From positions 15,511,749 through 15,575,748 of the forward strand of contig NC_031495.1 of the NCBI RefSeq assembly GCF_000237925.1: DNA of 64,000 nt, given 5' to 3'. The DNA comes from Schistosoma mansoni (lineage: Eukaryota; Platyhelminthes; Trematoda; Strigeidida; Schistosomatidae). The notes beneath the pieces are model-generated. The model searched no databases. It was given only the letters and a program-made list of their open reading frames with translations, and was not told where the DNA came from. Shown here one piece after another: positions 1-10,615 of the stretch (position 1 is its first letter; every line of letters starts with the position of its first letter). Both the position numbers and the translations under genes were made by a program.

Positions 1-220
1 CGATAATGTAAGATGAAAGGTAGGATTTAAAACAATCAAAAATGAAAACAGGTGGTAGATTACATGTAGTTGAAACATATCAGGGACATTCGTAACCCAA
101 ATATACCTGTTTAGACATGAGAATTCACACATATGACGCATTGTGAATACAGACACATGGTGATTGTTCTTAAATTACCTAGAAAAATCAGTATGAGGAA
201 TTGTAAAGATTGAAATTAGA

Positions 221-415
221 CATTAACACCATTGGATGCTGGCTCAGTGATCTGTAGGTTAAGCGTTCGCCCGCGAGGCCGATGGTCCTAGGTTCGAGTC
301 CCGCGTGCGGGATCGTGGATGCGCGCTGCTGAAGGGTCCCATACTAGGACGAAGTGGCCGTCCAGCTCTTTAAGGTTTTCAGTGGTGTTTTAGCTTAGAT
401 CGACTAACGATTACA
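221..415 (+). repeat. tRNA-like SINE, family A, with decayed hammerhead motif
   Basis: Box A-like (ggctcagtgatctgtaggtt) and box B-like (ggttcgagtccc) blocks are followed by a G+C-rich stretch and a hammerhead-like segment (ctgaagggtcccatactagg). The leader ttaacaccattg just upstream is shared with the 17 kb copies, so it belongs to the unit. The catalytic core has changes in both conserved boxes and is probably inactive. The body matches copies near 13.3, 17.1, 17.4, 24.8 and 32.2 kb. Confidence 0.8.
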
Positions 416-420
416 ACTGT

Positions 421-2240
421 TTTCTGATGCCCACTCAAAACATATGCATAAAATTCATTGAAGGGGATAAATTAAGTTCACTGCAAAGAAAGTAAAAAGA
501 ACGATTTATTTTATAAAAATTAGCTTTTTCAGTTCCCATCTGCATTTGGCAAGTATGATCCAACTGTTTACCTTCCAGTTATATTTCCATATAAACAATT
601 ATTTATTATTTATGACACAATCGTTAATAGAGGGTTTCCATCTCATACACTAACATTATATACAGAACCATTCATAACCATGAAGTGTTGTATTAAATTA
701 CCTTCCGATTCGGGTCTCCTATTACGCTACTACTAACCAGTTAATGCACACAACTCTACATAAGATTAAACTCAGGACATTCAAGCTTTTCTTATTCAAT
801 CAGTTATCTGACATAATCCTGATCACGCTTCGTCATTAATCTCTGACCATATTTCCAACTTGATCAACTCCATAAATTATGAATTCTCCACATAATTTCT
901 TGAAACTCATCTGTAAAAGCCTAACACTAGATGTCATACACAATTATTATTTATTCATGAAGGTTTGTGTATAGTCTGAAAGCAACTTCCACTGAGAATC
1001 CGATTAGTTATGGAAGAACTAAATGCCTGTGATTCAAATCAGCTTATACAATTAAATAAATGGGTTAATCTAATCAACGTTAATGATTTTTTTTTAAATC
1101 CACTTAAATAAGAAATATATGCACATTTTGTCCATTCAATAACTTGCATATACTAGGCATATGCGAACAAAATCAACACCATATGTATAAAAAGATCAGT
1201 AAAAAATGAAATGTAGCCAGGGGTGAATCGATTCATTCTCTATACCCAACTAATTGATAGAATTTCTAACTTAGATATAATTCTATCTGTAAATTTGAAC
1301 TAATAAATTTGAATCAATCAATAACTAATACATAAATGAAATCCAGTAATCAATAATGACAGCCTGTGTATCGGTGGTTTTGAAGGGTATGTGTGTGCGG
1401 AGGGTTTATGGTAAAACTGGAAGTTAATAATTATATTTTCTGTAATATTCTTTTAATAATATTATTGAAATTATGATGTCATTGGAAAATCGCACAACTT
1501 TGGTTTAGATACACACCACTGAAATTGTTGAATCCCCTCACTGATACATGTCAAAATGATTTATAGATCGTTAACATATTTTTTTAAAATTGGTCTCTCT
1601 TTCACTGTAAGTATTTAAGCATTGACTGCTGAAGACCAAATGATGGACGAACTTATTTTAAACAACTTGTTAACCTGTCCAGTAGCTAACCATTAATGAA
1701 GAATGGTTAGTGAAAGTAACAAAGGAGTCAGATACATTTAGTGCTAATGAACACTTATTAGAAAAGCGTATCCGTAATTTTAAACAAGACTGATTCTTCC
1801 CTGATGATATTTAATTCCTTGTAATCTAGTGAAGTAGTCAATGAATATACAAGTGAGTTTAATGGTATCAGCCGATTTGCTACAGCATGTAATCCATGTG
1901 GGACGATGGGAATCGATCCGTTTATCTTAAGTCACTAAACTATGTAAACGGAGGAAATAGAACGCAACACAATAAAATGTTCAAAGTTCTGTCTTTCATG
2001 ATCATTGCACATTTAAAATAATCGTAAAAATATACAATATAAAATAGCTGACAATAAGTTTAATTCATTTCTAGTAAGGAACTGTGACCAGTGAAACTGA
2101 GAAACGTCGAACGTGAAACAAATATCACCGATGGCACTGTATGATGATCGCGAAATATCGCAATTTTACTGCAGCTGGGAATGTTAGCGATTAGGTGGTA
2201 ATTGAGAGACGTAGATGCTAAGTACTTCCTATGATGTTTA
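421..2240. other. AT-rich stretch, no gene seen
   Basis: No reading frame of note, no splice-linked exon pattern and no repeat family I recognise. It has scattered poly-T and poly-A runs. Confidence 0.6.
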
Positions 2241-2244
2241 AAGG

Positions 2245-2350
2245 TCCTGTATTAAAGACTGGATGTGGCTGTGTATGTTCACTGCTCAAGAGTTCCGTAC
2301 TAGGACTAGAAAGCTGTCCACCGTTTCGTGATTTCGAATTATTGTCTGAC
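2245..2350 (+). repeat. degenerate SINE family A fragment
   Basis: Carries a decayed form of the family A hammerhead and tail: actgctcaagagttccgtac, then aggact and gctgtcca. The tRNA-like head is not recognisable. Weak call, based on order and spacing of short matches. Confidence 0.4.
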
Positions 2351-2465
2351 TACAATCGATTTGTGACATAAATTTAAGCATCGAAATATCTCAACAAACC
2401 GCCAAAACTAAAAGAAAAAGACAGTTATACCATTCTCTCGCCTTTTAAAAATAGGGCAAATTAAC

Positions 2466-2905
2466 GCAATAGGATAATCTCAAAGCTTTCCGACACTGAG
2501 TCAACATACAGATTTCTTGATGTATATTTCTCAATTCATTCATTTCATGTGATTTTGATGATTCTGTTCTAACTGTACACTTCCATTCAACTCATCAATT
2601 GTTGCCATGTCTTTCCCATTCACAAATCACCATTAATTATAATCATAAATCATCTCTTACTAAGACATTGTATCAAAATATTCTAACTATTTACATTTCG
2701 TGATTTATTGCTTAAATTTGTGTTGCGGATTTGTGCAGTTTGTTGTATGTTGTATTTGATTACATGAATTCTTAGTCAACTAACTGATAATGCAAGATAC
2801 TCGACTGTTTTCCCACTGTTCTGATGATCGAATTGTGAATGGTTGAGAAATTCTCTGTGGTCAACTGACCTGACCGCTTATCGAATGTACAATAGTCCAG
2901 TTAGA
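2466..2905 (+). repeat. left arm of a widely spaced inverted repeat
   Basis: Reads as the reverse complement of 5930-6565 over its whole length, for example ggataatctcaaagctttcc here against ggaaagctttgagattatcc on the right. The two arms lie about 3 kb apart. The right arm carries roughly 190 extra bases. No coding capacity seen. The family is unknown to me; it may be a dispersed repeat present twice in opposite orientation, or a foldback element. Confidence 0.75.
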
Positions 2906-3009
2906 GAACTAATAATTTATGCGTATAGAAAGCGAAAAAGATCATGTTACCATCAGAATTTTCCAGGGATTGATCAAAATGATGCAGTCCAACAGGAGAT
3001 GGTACCATA

Positions 3010-3120
3010 TCCTGTTTGATTCCTGGAGAACCATAAGTTCAAACTCCCAGGGAGTCCAATACTAAAACGAATCAGCTCTCCAGTCGTTTCTGGTTTTCAA
3101 TGGTACTCTGTCTAAGATCA
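3010..3120 (+). repeat. degenerate SINE family A fragment
   Basis: Family A hammerhead and tail sequence is recognisable in diverged form (gggagtccaatactaaaacg, ctccagtcgtttctggtttt, caatggta). Heavily mutated and probably old. Confidence 0.45.
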
Positions 3121-3640
3121 TTTTTATGATTAATATAGCCTATAAATTAAATTAGTCTCTATAAAACTCTTTCAGCTAAACTATTCATGAGTTTATTCAG
3201 TCACCCCATAGTGAAACATGAATTAATGAATCCACTTTTTTTAAATTTCAAAATGATATCAGTAACAGATAGAACTAAATATTGAAAATTGTATGAATAC
3301 TGGAAATTCTTTCTTCTTCCTCCTTCGTTTATTATTATATTATTTGCTAAGATTTTAATACATATTAAGCAATATTCATTAGCAGTAACCGACACAAAAG
3401 TTAACTGTTTCCAACATACAATAACATTGTCTAGTCTACTTATTCATGTATGCCTTGTTTTACCGATTATTACACAATTGTCTGAGTTTTCATTGAGATC
3501 ATGAACTGATCAGAGTTAGATCATTGTTAAACATCTGATACATGAACTATTGATTATAGAACTTAGTGACGGAGTTGTCTGTTAACAATTGGTCGTCTAA
3601 ACATTCTCCTTTTTTACTGAATACAAACTGTCACTAGTTT

Positions 3641-4118
3641 GTTTATTTATTTATTCAAACACATAAATATTCGTACAAAGGGGGCACCAGATACATATGT
3701 GCTACACAAATCTCATTTGATTTGTGTGAGGGCTATGATACTGCCCGGGTGCCCAGGCCGAAACAGGTGGTTTCCTTAAGGGGCCACACCCGGAGCCTTT
3801 GACCTAAAGGTCTGATCCACAAGGCAATGAAGCATCATAAGGAGATGCAGTCCCATGGTAGCCGGTGACCAATGATTGGTTCACACGCCATTTGTCCGTG
3901 CAGGATGCTGGAGCCCATGTGCACAATTGGTTTGGAATCAGGGTTTTCCAACTCCCCTAGGTGGACCCTTCGTGTCCACCAACACGGTTAAAGCGCCGGA
4001 CATTCGCTTTTCGTCCTCTAAATTTTGTAAACAACACCCCCGGCACGAAAAGGTAATGAGTAGGACTTGTGTGGCAGAGGCTATATACGCGTGGCCATGT
4101 GAGAGCATTTCGAGAGGT
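3641..4118 (-). repeat. retroposon-like repeat with (AAATA)n tail, copy 1
   Basis: About 480 bases are shared at high similarity and in the same orientation with 29619-30097. On the minus strand it ends in an (AAATA)n-like tail (plus strand gtttatttatttattcaaac), typical of the 3' end of a non-LTR retroposon. No reverse transcriptase is encoded; the 93-codon frame inside is not conserved in the second copy. I do not recognise the family. It ends at cgagagg, where copy 2 runs about 45 bases further, so this copy is 5' truncated. Confidence 0.75.
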
Positions 4119-5402
4119 TTGTTTGTCCTCCTACCTTTCCATACTTGTTGTGATTAACCCAATTATTGATAAGGTTAATTTGATGAAAATAATTATTGCA
4201 GAATTTAATGACAATTATGAAGTATGTGAAGAAATAATTAAGAGCTTGGGATTATTTAGATATCTTCTGAATCAGTCTTATATTATTATCATTATTTATT
4301 AAAGGCGCAGGATTGTTTTATTCTCTTTTATCTAAACACGTTGAAACAATGCATCCTTACACTATCTATTTCTTTGTTATCTCTTCATCAATTCTCACTA
4401 TCCTTACTTCACTTTTCCATATTTTCTTTAGCTCTCTGCATCTATGCCTACATTTCTTAATATTCACTTTTTATTTCTACTGTATCATAATTTCATTTAA
4501 AATCATGTGAAATTTATCTTTTCCTTTAAACAAAAAAAAGTTTCTTAGCAAATAAATAAGTCAAATAATTTTTTTATTTCATGAGTGAATTAATTACACT
4601 GAACATAATTTTAAAAATTTGCTCCACACAGGCTCTCAGTCTATTTATTCTATGATTTACCATTTTTCTAGTTTTGATTTCACTCCACCACCACCATCAT
4701 TGTTTTTCTGTCAAATAATTTTTTTCCCTTCGCTACAAAGAATTCAGTTGTATTGGAAGTCATTCGTTAATTTAGTTGCATTATATTAGTGATGATGAAA
4801 AAGGATTTGGGTAAAATTAGTTAGTATAATCGTCTTTAATTTAATTTTTGATTTAGAAAAAAAAGTATTGAGTTAAATAATCCAATAAAATTGTAAAGAA
4901 GAAAAGAAAGGACAACCATCGGATAATTTTGTGTTTATTTGCTTGTACACAGGTTCATTTATTTTGTTTATAAAGTACTTTTAGTGTTGCATTATCTTTT
5001 TTTTTTAAAAATAAAATTTACCTTCATTTATTTTTCTCTAGTTCTTTCTACTTTCACAAAGTTATTCGGCTTTTTTCTTTCTCCATTCTATTCACATTCA
5101 CATATAAGTGCAGATATCCAACCAGTAAATCAGTTATTCACTCAGTTTGTTAATATAAAACACAGGGGTAGAAAATGTAACAATTTTTTTATATATTTTA
5201 CGCGTTGCTTATATATATACACATATGGTTTCCCCCTCTATGCCTAATATGTTTCTATATTTATCTTCTTTCATTCTTCCATATCTTTTATTCTTTTCTT
5301 CCCACACACATACACACTGAAACGCATAATCATGGAAAACACATTCCCACATTTGTTCCGATTAATATATTAGTGTGTTCTATTCGTCTATCCATTCCAC
5401 TG

Positions 5403-5403
<1 letters not shown>

Positions 5404-5449
<46 letters not shown>
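5404..5449. repeat. (ATT)n microsatellite
   Basis: About 15 perfect units of a trinucleotide repeat. The frames crossing it are artefacts of the repeat. Confidence 0.95.
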
Positions 5450-5929
5450 GACTTTACCTATTCAAATTTCATTTATGGAATAGAAAATGTATTTACGTGA
5501 CATGAATTAAGATATCTTTATCAAAATGTCTCGAAATGACTAAAATGATTTGTTTTGATTTTTTATTAAAAAAAAATATTTTTCACTACTTTTTAAAGAT
5601 TTACCTTAATTTATATTCCGATTGTAAGACCTAAGACAATCACCTCTCTAATTGAATTTTTGTTTCCTTGTTTTATTGAAATGAAATGACAGTTTAAACC
5701 AAAAGATGGTTATTTGTTCAAAGTACGATGATGATTATCATATTACATCAATTTATATAAATAAACAATTAGAACAATATGTAAGTGAACAATGTTGTTT
5801 ATAATTGGATCGTCATCAAACTTGAATATGCATTGAAGAAGTTAGTTTGACATGATCAGTTGATATCAGTTGACGAATTATTTTAAGATCAAAGTTCTAA
5901 GATTTTCTTCTCGTTCTATACCTAATAGT

Positions 5930-6565
5930 CAATAGTCCTTTAACTGAACTATTGTACATTCGATAATCGGTCAGGTCAGTTGACCGCACAGAATTTCTCA
6001 ACCATTCACAATCCGAAATAATAATAATAATTCCTTGAAAAAGCTTGGACCAGATTGCCAGGCGAAACGTTCGATTTACTTCAAATTCATTCGCTGAGAT
6101 TTTACAAATATATATTATTCCTATTTAATGTTTTACATCAACTCGGCGCCCAAATACTCTAATTTAGACGAAAGTTCTTATACACTCACAATTCGAACAT
6201 CAGAACAATGGGAAAACAGTCAAGTATCTTGCATTATCAGTTAGTTGACTAAGAACTCATGTGATCAAATACAATATACGACATACAACACACTGCACAA
6301 ATCCGCAACACAAATTTAAGCAATAAATCACGAAATGTAAATAGTTAGAATATTTTGATACAATGTCTTAGTAAGAGATGATTTATGATTATAATTAATG
6401 GTGATTTGTGAATGGGAAAGACATGGCAACAATTGATGAGTTGAATGGAAGTGTACAGTTAGAACAGAATCATCAAAATCTCATGAAATAATTGATTTGA
6501 TAGATATTTATTAAGAACTATGTATGTTGAATCACTGTCGGAAAGCTTTGAGATTATCCTGTTGC
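5930..6565 (-). repeat. right arm of a widely spaced inverted repeat, with extra internal block
   Basis: Matches 2466-2905 in reverse complement, from ctattgtacattcgataatc to gattatcctgttgcc. A block at about 6018-6205 is absent from the left arm. That block contains a hammerhead-like segment of the kind seen in Penelope-like elements (6034-6071). Either the block was inserted here or it was lost on the left. Confidence 0.75.
6034..6071 (+). ncRNA. decayed hammerhead-like motif
   Basis: The strands GCTTGG (6043-6048) and CCAGGC (6058-6063) form a perfect six-pair stem, with one G-U pair and a 9-base loop. The right strand is followed directly by GAAAC, as in stem II of a hammerhead ribozyme. 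The box on the other side reads TTGAAAA where CUGANGA is required, so this copy should not cleave. Hammerheads occur in the repeats of Penelope-like elements in many animals, which is one possible origin. Confidence 0.4.
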
Positions 6566-6569
6566 CATT

Positions 6570-7400
6570 TATTAAGCCTTTTTTAAGAGATGGGAATAGT
6601 ATTTCAGATAATGAGACTGAATAGCAAGCCTTCTTATTTAATTATGTATCAATGAAGATAGTATTGATTCTAACATATGTGATAAGCCTGATGACAAGTT
6701 TGGACCTATCTCAGCGTCACGTGATAAACAGTAAGTACGTAGTTTGGACCATATAACAGGTTTGACGTGAGGATGTTTTAAGTGTCAAAGTCTTACTTGT
6801 CACTGTAATGGTGACATTGTGTTGACATGATATTCGAATGAAAAGTAAGTAGGGCCTGAATAAAAGCTTGAGACAAGTATGCACAATCCTACACATTTAG
6901 ATAAAAAAACACAGTAACCATATCAGGTTGTAAAAAATCGCCCCCAGTCGGTAAAACCGGTTGCTTGGTCCTGATTATGCTATATACCGTTAGATGACTT
7001 TTTGGATCAATTCAGATAATATCAAATTTAAGTATTGAAGCGCCGTTGGCAGGTAAGGATGCATAAGTCTCGCGAGATAGACACAAGAATCTTAGTTTTG
7101 ATAATATCCAACAATTTGCACAACCCACGCACTAATAATGTCTAGTTGGAAGTTGTAACTGATACGGTCATAATCTAATTTCAATATGTTCAGTATGTTA
7201 ATAGCAGGAATTTTCAGTGAACTTATATCAGATGGATTTTAATGAACAGTTATTGTCACTTACAACAAATTGATCACTGAGTAGTGACCAATGTAATGTT
7301 TGCCTATACCTTTAGTGCTGATCTTATTCCATCGACCAAGTTGCTGTGTGACCATTGGTCTAACTGAATGGACATTGAGTGCATTGTGTTGTAATGATAG
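6570..7400. other. no gene seen
   Basis: AT-rich, without a convincing exon or a repeat that I can assign. Confidence 0.5.
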
Positions 7401-7404
7401 GAAG

Positions 7405-7530
7405 TAACTGTTACTAGCGTCTCAGGCTGTCAAGCTGAGCGATACAGATTCGAATCTCACAGAGATGACAATTTCTATCAAGACTGTAGGTACGCCCTGA
7501 TAACTTCCACTTGGTAAGAAGCCTAATTTC
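7405..7530 (+). repeat. tRNA-like repeat, family C
   Basis: A box B-like element (gattcgaatctc at about 7447) follows a block with tRNA-like spacing, and the downstream text (atcaagactgtaggtac) resembles a dispersed schistosome repeat. Related, diverged copies are suspected at 13795-13960 and 33495-33660 on the minus strand. Confidence 0.4.
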
Positions 7531-7580
7531 AGAGTTCGCTATTGATCACTTTCAACCACCTAACAATTATTGTCATGCTA

Positions 7581-7582
<2 letters not shown>

Positions 7583-7623
<41 letters not shown>
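7583..7623. repeat. (TA)n microsatellite
   Basis: About 20 uninterrupted TA units. Confidence 0.95.
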
Positions 7624-7624
<1 letters not shown>

Positions 7625-8224
7625 GTTTCGATTTGGTTAGATTAATAAACTTCCTTTTTCATTCGAGTAGCCGATCGGGCTCATTTATGGCCAGACTGTG
7701 TCAGTATCAAGTATCGAACAATGTGCGTCACATTTGTTCAAATATAGCCACTAAAGATATGCAGAGAAGGGGAAATTGAACCAGTTCTTCTGAATTCACA
7801 ATTTCATGATTGTTTTTCCGAGAATGTGCATCTTTATTCCATATCAGGATCAAGGCCCATTTCTGTTTAAGTGTGACGTGTGAATTAGATCTAGAATTCG
7901 ACTTGAGCGAAGCATAAAGTTCAAAATAATTCCGAAACTTTTTCCTCTATACGTAATAATTTATTATTTCCTTTAACTGATTTAATTAATTGTTACTATT
8001 CAAGGTTTATTTATTTATACCAAGAACTTAATCTTCAGTCAAAACTTGAATAACTTTAAATAATGAATCAATCTACTGAAGTCACTCATTGATGGGAGAA
8101 TACATGTTAGTCATAATGACAGATATCCAAACTAGATTTCATCAAATAAGTTAAAACAACAAAGCAACAGTATTTCTAGAATAAGTAGGTTTATGGGAAT
8201 TTACGTGTATTTCAAAGGCTAAAC

Positions 8225-8365
8225 GCTCACTACGAAACATGGGGATATTTGGATTAAGTCCCTTGGTAGTGTTTTGGGTAAGTACTGTTGAGAGGTTCCA
8301 TTATGGATCAAAGCTGTTGTTCAATCCTTATTTGTTTTCAATAGGACCCAGACTGATATCAATCT
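8225..8365 (+). repeat. degenerate SINE family A copy
   Basis: The family A order is kept in diverged form: an acgctcactacgaaacatgg head, then actgttgagaggttccatta, then a tail with ttttcaataggacccagact. Strongly mutated. Confidence 0.4.
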
Positions 8366-8369
8366 GTGC

Positions 8370-9370
8370 TGAATATTGCCAGAAAATTCTATCATTATTT
8401 TGATAAACTAAACTTATAGGCTAGTATTCATGTGTTTAATAACGGGATAGGATGCGTCCGTGGATTTTTGAAACATATACCTTTCAGTTGTCAGTACGAC
8501 TGCAATATCTACCACTTTCCCACTCATTTACTGAGCGATTGCTGAGTATAACAGTATAATTTTCACAGAAGATTTCATTCCAAGCTCTAACTCTTACTCC
8601 TTTTTGCTTTTTTCATTCAGCAATTTGAGATATGCTACAGTACCATATTCATAGATCTATGTCGATAGCTTCAGCTGATTGAAGTCCCTAGTGAAAATGG
8701 CATTCTTATATGCAGCACTAAAATACTAAATGAACAGCGAATTTCTCCAAAATGCACTTTTATTAAACATTAAAAAAAGGTGGTTATTCTCACCACTTAT
8801 TATGGAAATTCATGAAGAATGTTTTATAATCGTGGACAAAAGTTGGAAAAACTCAGTCATCAAACTGACCCTAAGTCATAAGACTTAAGAGATCAAAGGT
8901 CAAAAACACAACTACAGAGTCGAACGAATATATCTCTTTTGCATTTCAGGAAAGTTGGCGGTATGAAATATAAATTTAGAACTGCGTGTATTTCCTTTCT
9001 CACAACACTCATAGTTTCCTCATCTAAATTTCTGTATTTTCTCTCAAGTCCCACTTTAAGATTTGTTCAGCCATTCAATCTTTCAATCCTCAAATCACAT
9101 GTAATCTTACCCCCCATTAATTATTACAAATGAATATATTACGTTTAAATTCACTGAATTCATTCATTCGTTCTATTATTATTTACAATGACCTTCATTT
9201 ACCTGCTTGAAAAACCACACTACAAGTTATACCATTTCTAATCAGTTTGTTGATTCATTTCCTCCTTTATATTTATGGTCTATTTTACCCATTTTTTTAT
9301 AAACTATGCCTCATGAATCTTATAATTATCATTTTTAACATTTAAAAAGAAAATTTATTTTTGCACATAC
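8370..9370. other. no exon identified downstream of the nuclear-receptor exon
   Basis: This is the start of the intron that follows the receptor exon on the minus strand. I looked here and further left for a second zinc finger (an FF..R run followed by CxxCR) and found none. The intron therefore probably extends past the left edge or into diverged sequence. Confidence 0.4.
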
Positions 9371-10615
9371 CTTGCATGCTTCACAGACATATGCATTACA
9401 ATGAAAACCGGCAGCTACATCACCACATATATCACATGGCTTTCTATCTTTCATATTTAATCCACATAATATCCCTTTATTATTTGATATCGACGTAATG
9501 CCCATAACAGTTGCCTTCGTTGTATTCATGACTGATAAATTTGCTGGAGTGTCATTAACATTAAATGTCTTAAGACTTGATTGATCATTTACATTGAATA
9601 ATCTTAAATTATTTACTGATTTTTGTACATTACGATTATTTAAATTTTTATAAATACATTTATTCTTCGTACCGTGTGATTGTGTGGTCAATAGGGGAAA
9701 TGTCGATGATGAAGATATGGACAATGATGGTGATGATGCCATGAATGATTGAGTAGTAGTTATTGGTAAGTTGAAATTCATATAGTCATTTCTCGTAGTA
9801 ATATTGTTCAATGATAAATTATTATTATTATTATTATTATCACGTTGAAACATATTCTCAATTTTTTCAACTGGAAAACAAGTACTGTTTAAGTGATACG
9901 CTGGAACCTGATTGGCCATTGTCGATAATGTCTCTACTCCAGATCTTATTGCTATTTGCGGTAATTGTAATAATGACGATGAATTATTTGTACTTCGATT
10001 TGACATGATATTTGTTAATTGATTTAAAGAATGGTGATTATGGGTTATCTGAAAATTACAATGATGCTGATGATGATAATGACTTTGCGATTGGACACTT
10101 TTTGTAAATTGACTCTGCTCTTGGTGATGTTGTTGATGAGGATGATGATGATGATTTAGACATGAATGATGTTGACTTGATACATCCAAACTTGGATTAG
10201 ATCCCATTAGGTTTTGTTCGGATTGTAAATGAAAATTTTTATTTGCTGTAAGAAACATCAATGAATTAGAAGGTAATGATTGGGACGGTGAATTTGTTTG
10301 ATTCCATGATAACATGGGACTATCGTAATAAAATGGTGCAGAATCCGAATGACACAATTCCTCTCGTTGTTGATGGTTATGATGATGATGTTCAAAACGA
10401 TGCGAATTATGTTGATAAGTCTTAAGATGTTGTGGATGTGCAATTTGTGTTTGCTGTTGTTGCTGCTGATGTTGATGACTGTGATGATTTGGATGGTGGT
10501 GATGGTGTAGGATTACTGTTGGAGATGTCAAAGATGATGTTGATGACGATGATAATGAATTACACAAAGATTGATTCTCGTTCTCAAGACGACTGTACAT
10601 CATAATGTTTGTCAT
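9371..10615 (-). CDS. nuclear receptor, exon with amino-terminal domain and first half of the DNA-binding domain
   Basis: Seen: 415 codons from the first in-frame ATG (10615). A low-complexity amino-terminal region is rich in His, Gln, Asn and Ser, including seven consecutive Asn. It is followed at the end by KPCDICGD and a Cys4 finger, C-x2-C-x13-C-x2-C, closing with CEACK (9371-9436). The frame is cut by a clean donor, AAG|GTATGTG, directly after CEACK. Known: this is the first zinc finger of the nuclear-receptor DNA-binding domain. CEACK begins a P-box; CEACKK is reported for the first DNA-binding domain of the flatworm receptors with two DNA-binding domains, and CEACKA occurs in oestrogen-related receptors. 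Inferred: a ligand-regulated or orphan nuclear transcription factor, possibly of the two-DNA-binding-domain group, undecided because the next P-box residue lies in the unseen exon. The position usually held by Tyr in the finger (FHYG) reads FHC. The frame stays open six codons further upstream without an ATG, so an upstream non-coding or coding exon is possible. Confidence 0.88.

Noticed and set aside
221-300. tRNA-like boxes A and B taken as a tRNA gene (also at 17.4, 18.7, 19.6, 24.0, 29.2 and 32.2 kb)
   Set aside because: The acceptor stem does not close, the spacing continues into a conserved hammerhead and tail, and the same text recurs many times, so these are SINEs.
3876-4157. 93-codon frame, and its relative at 29834-30019
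   Set aside because: The frame is not kept between the two copies of the AAATA-tailed repeat, so it is not a conserved protein.
5205-5483. 92-codon frame ending in a run of isoleucines
   Set aside because: Made by the (ATT)n microsatellite; no conserved content.
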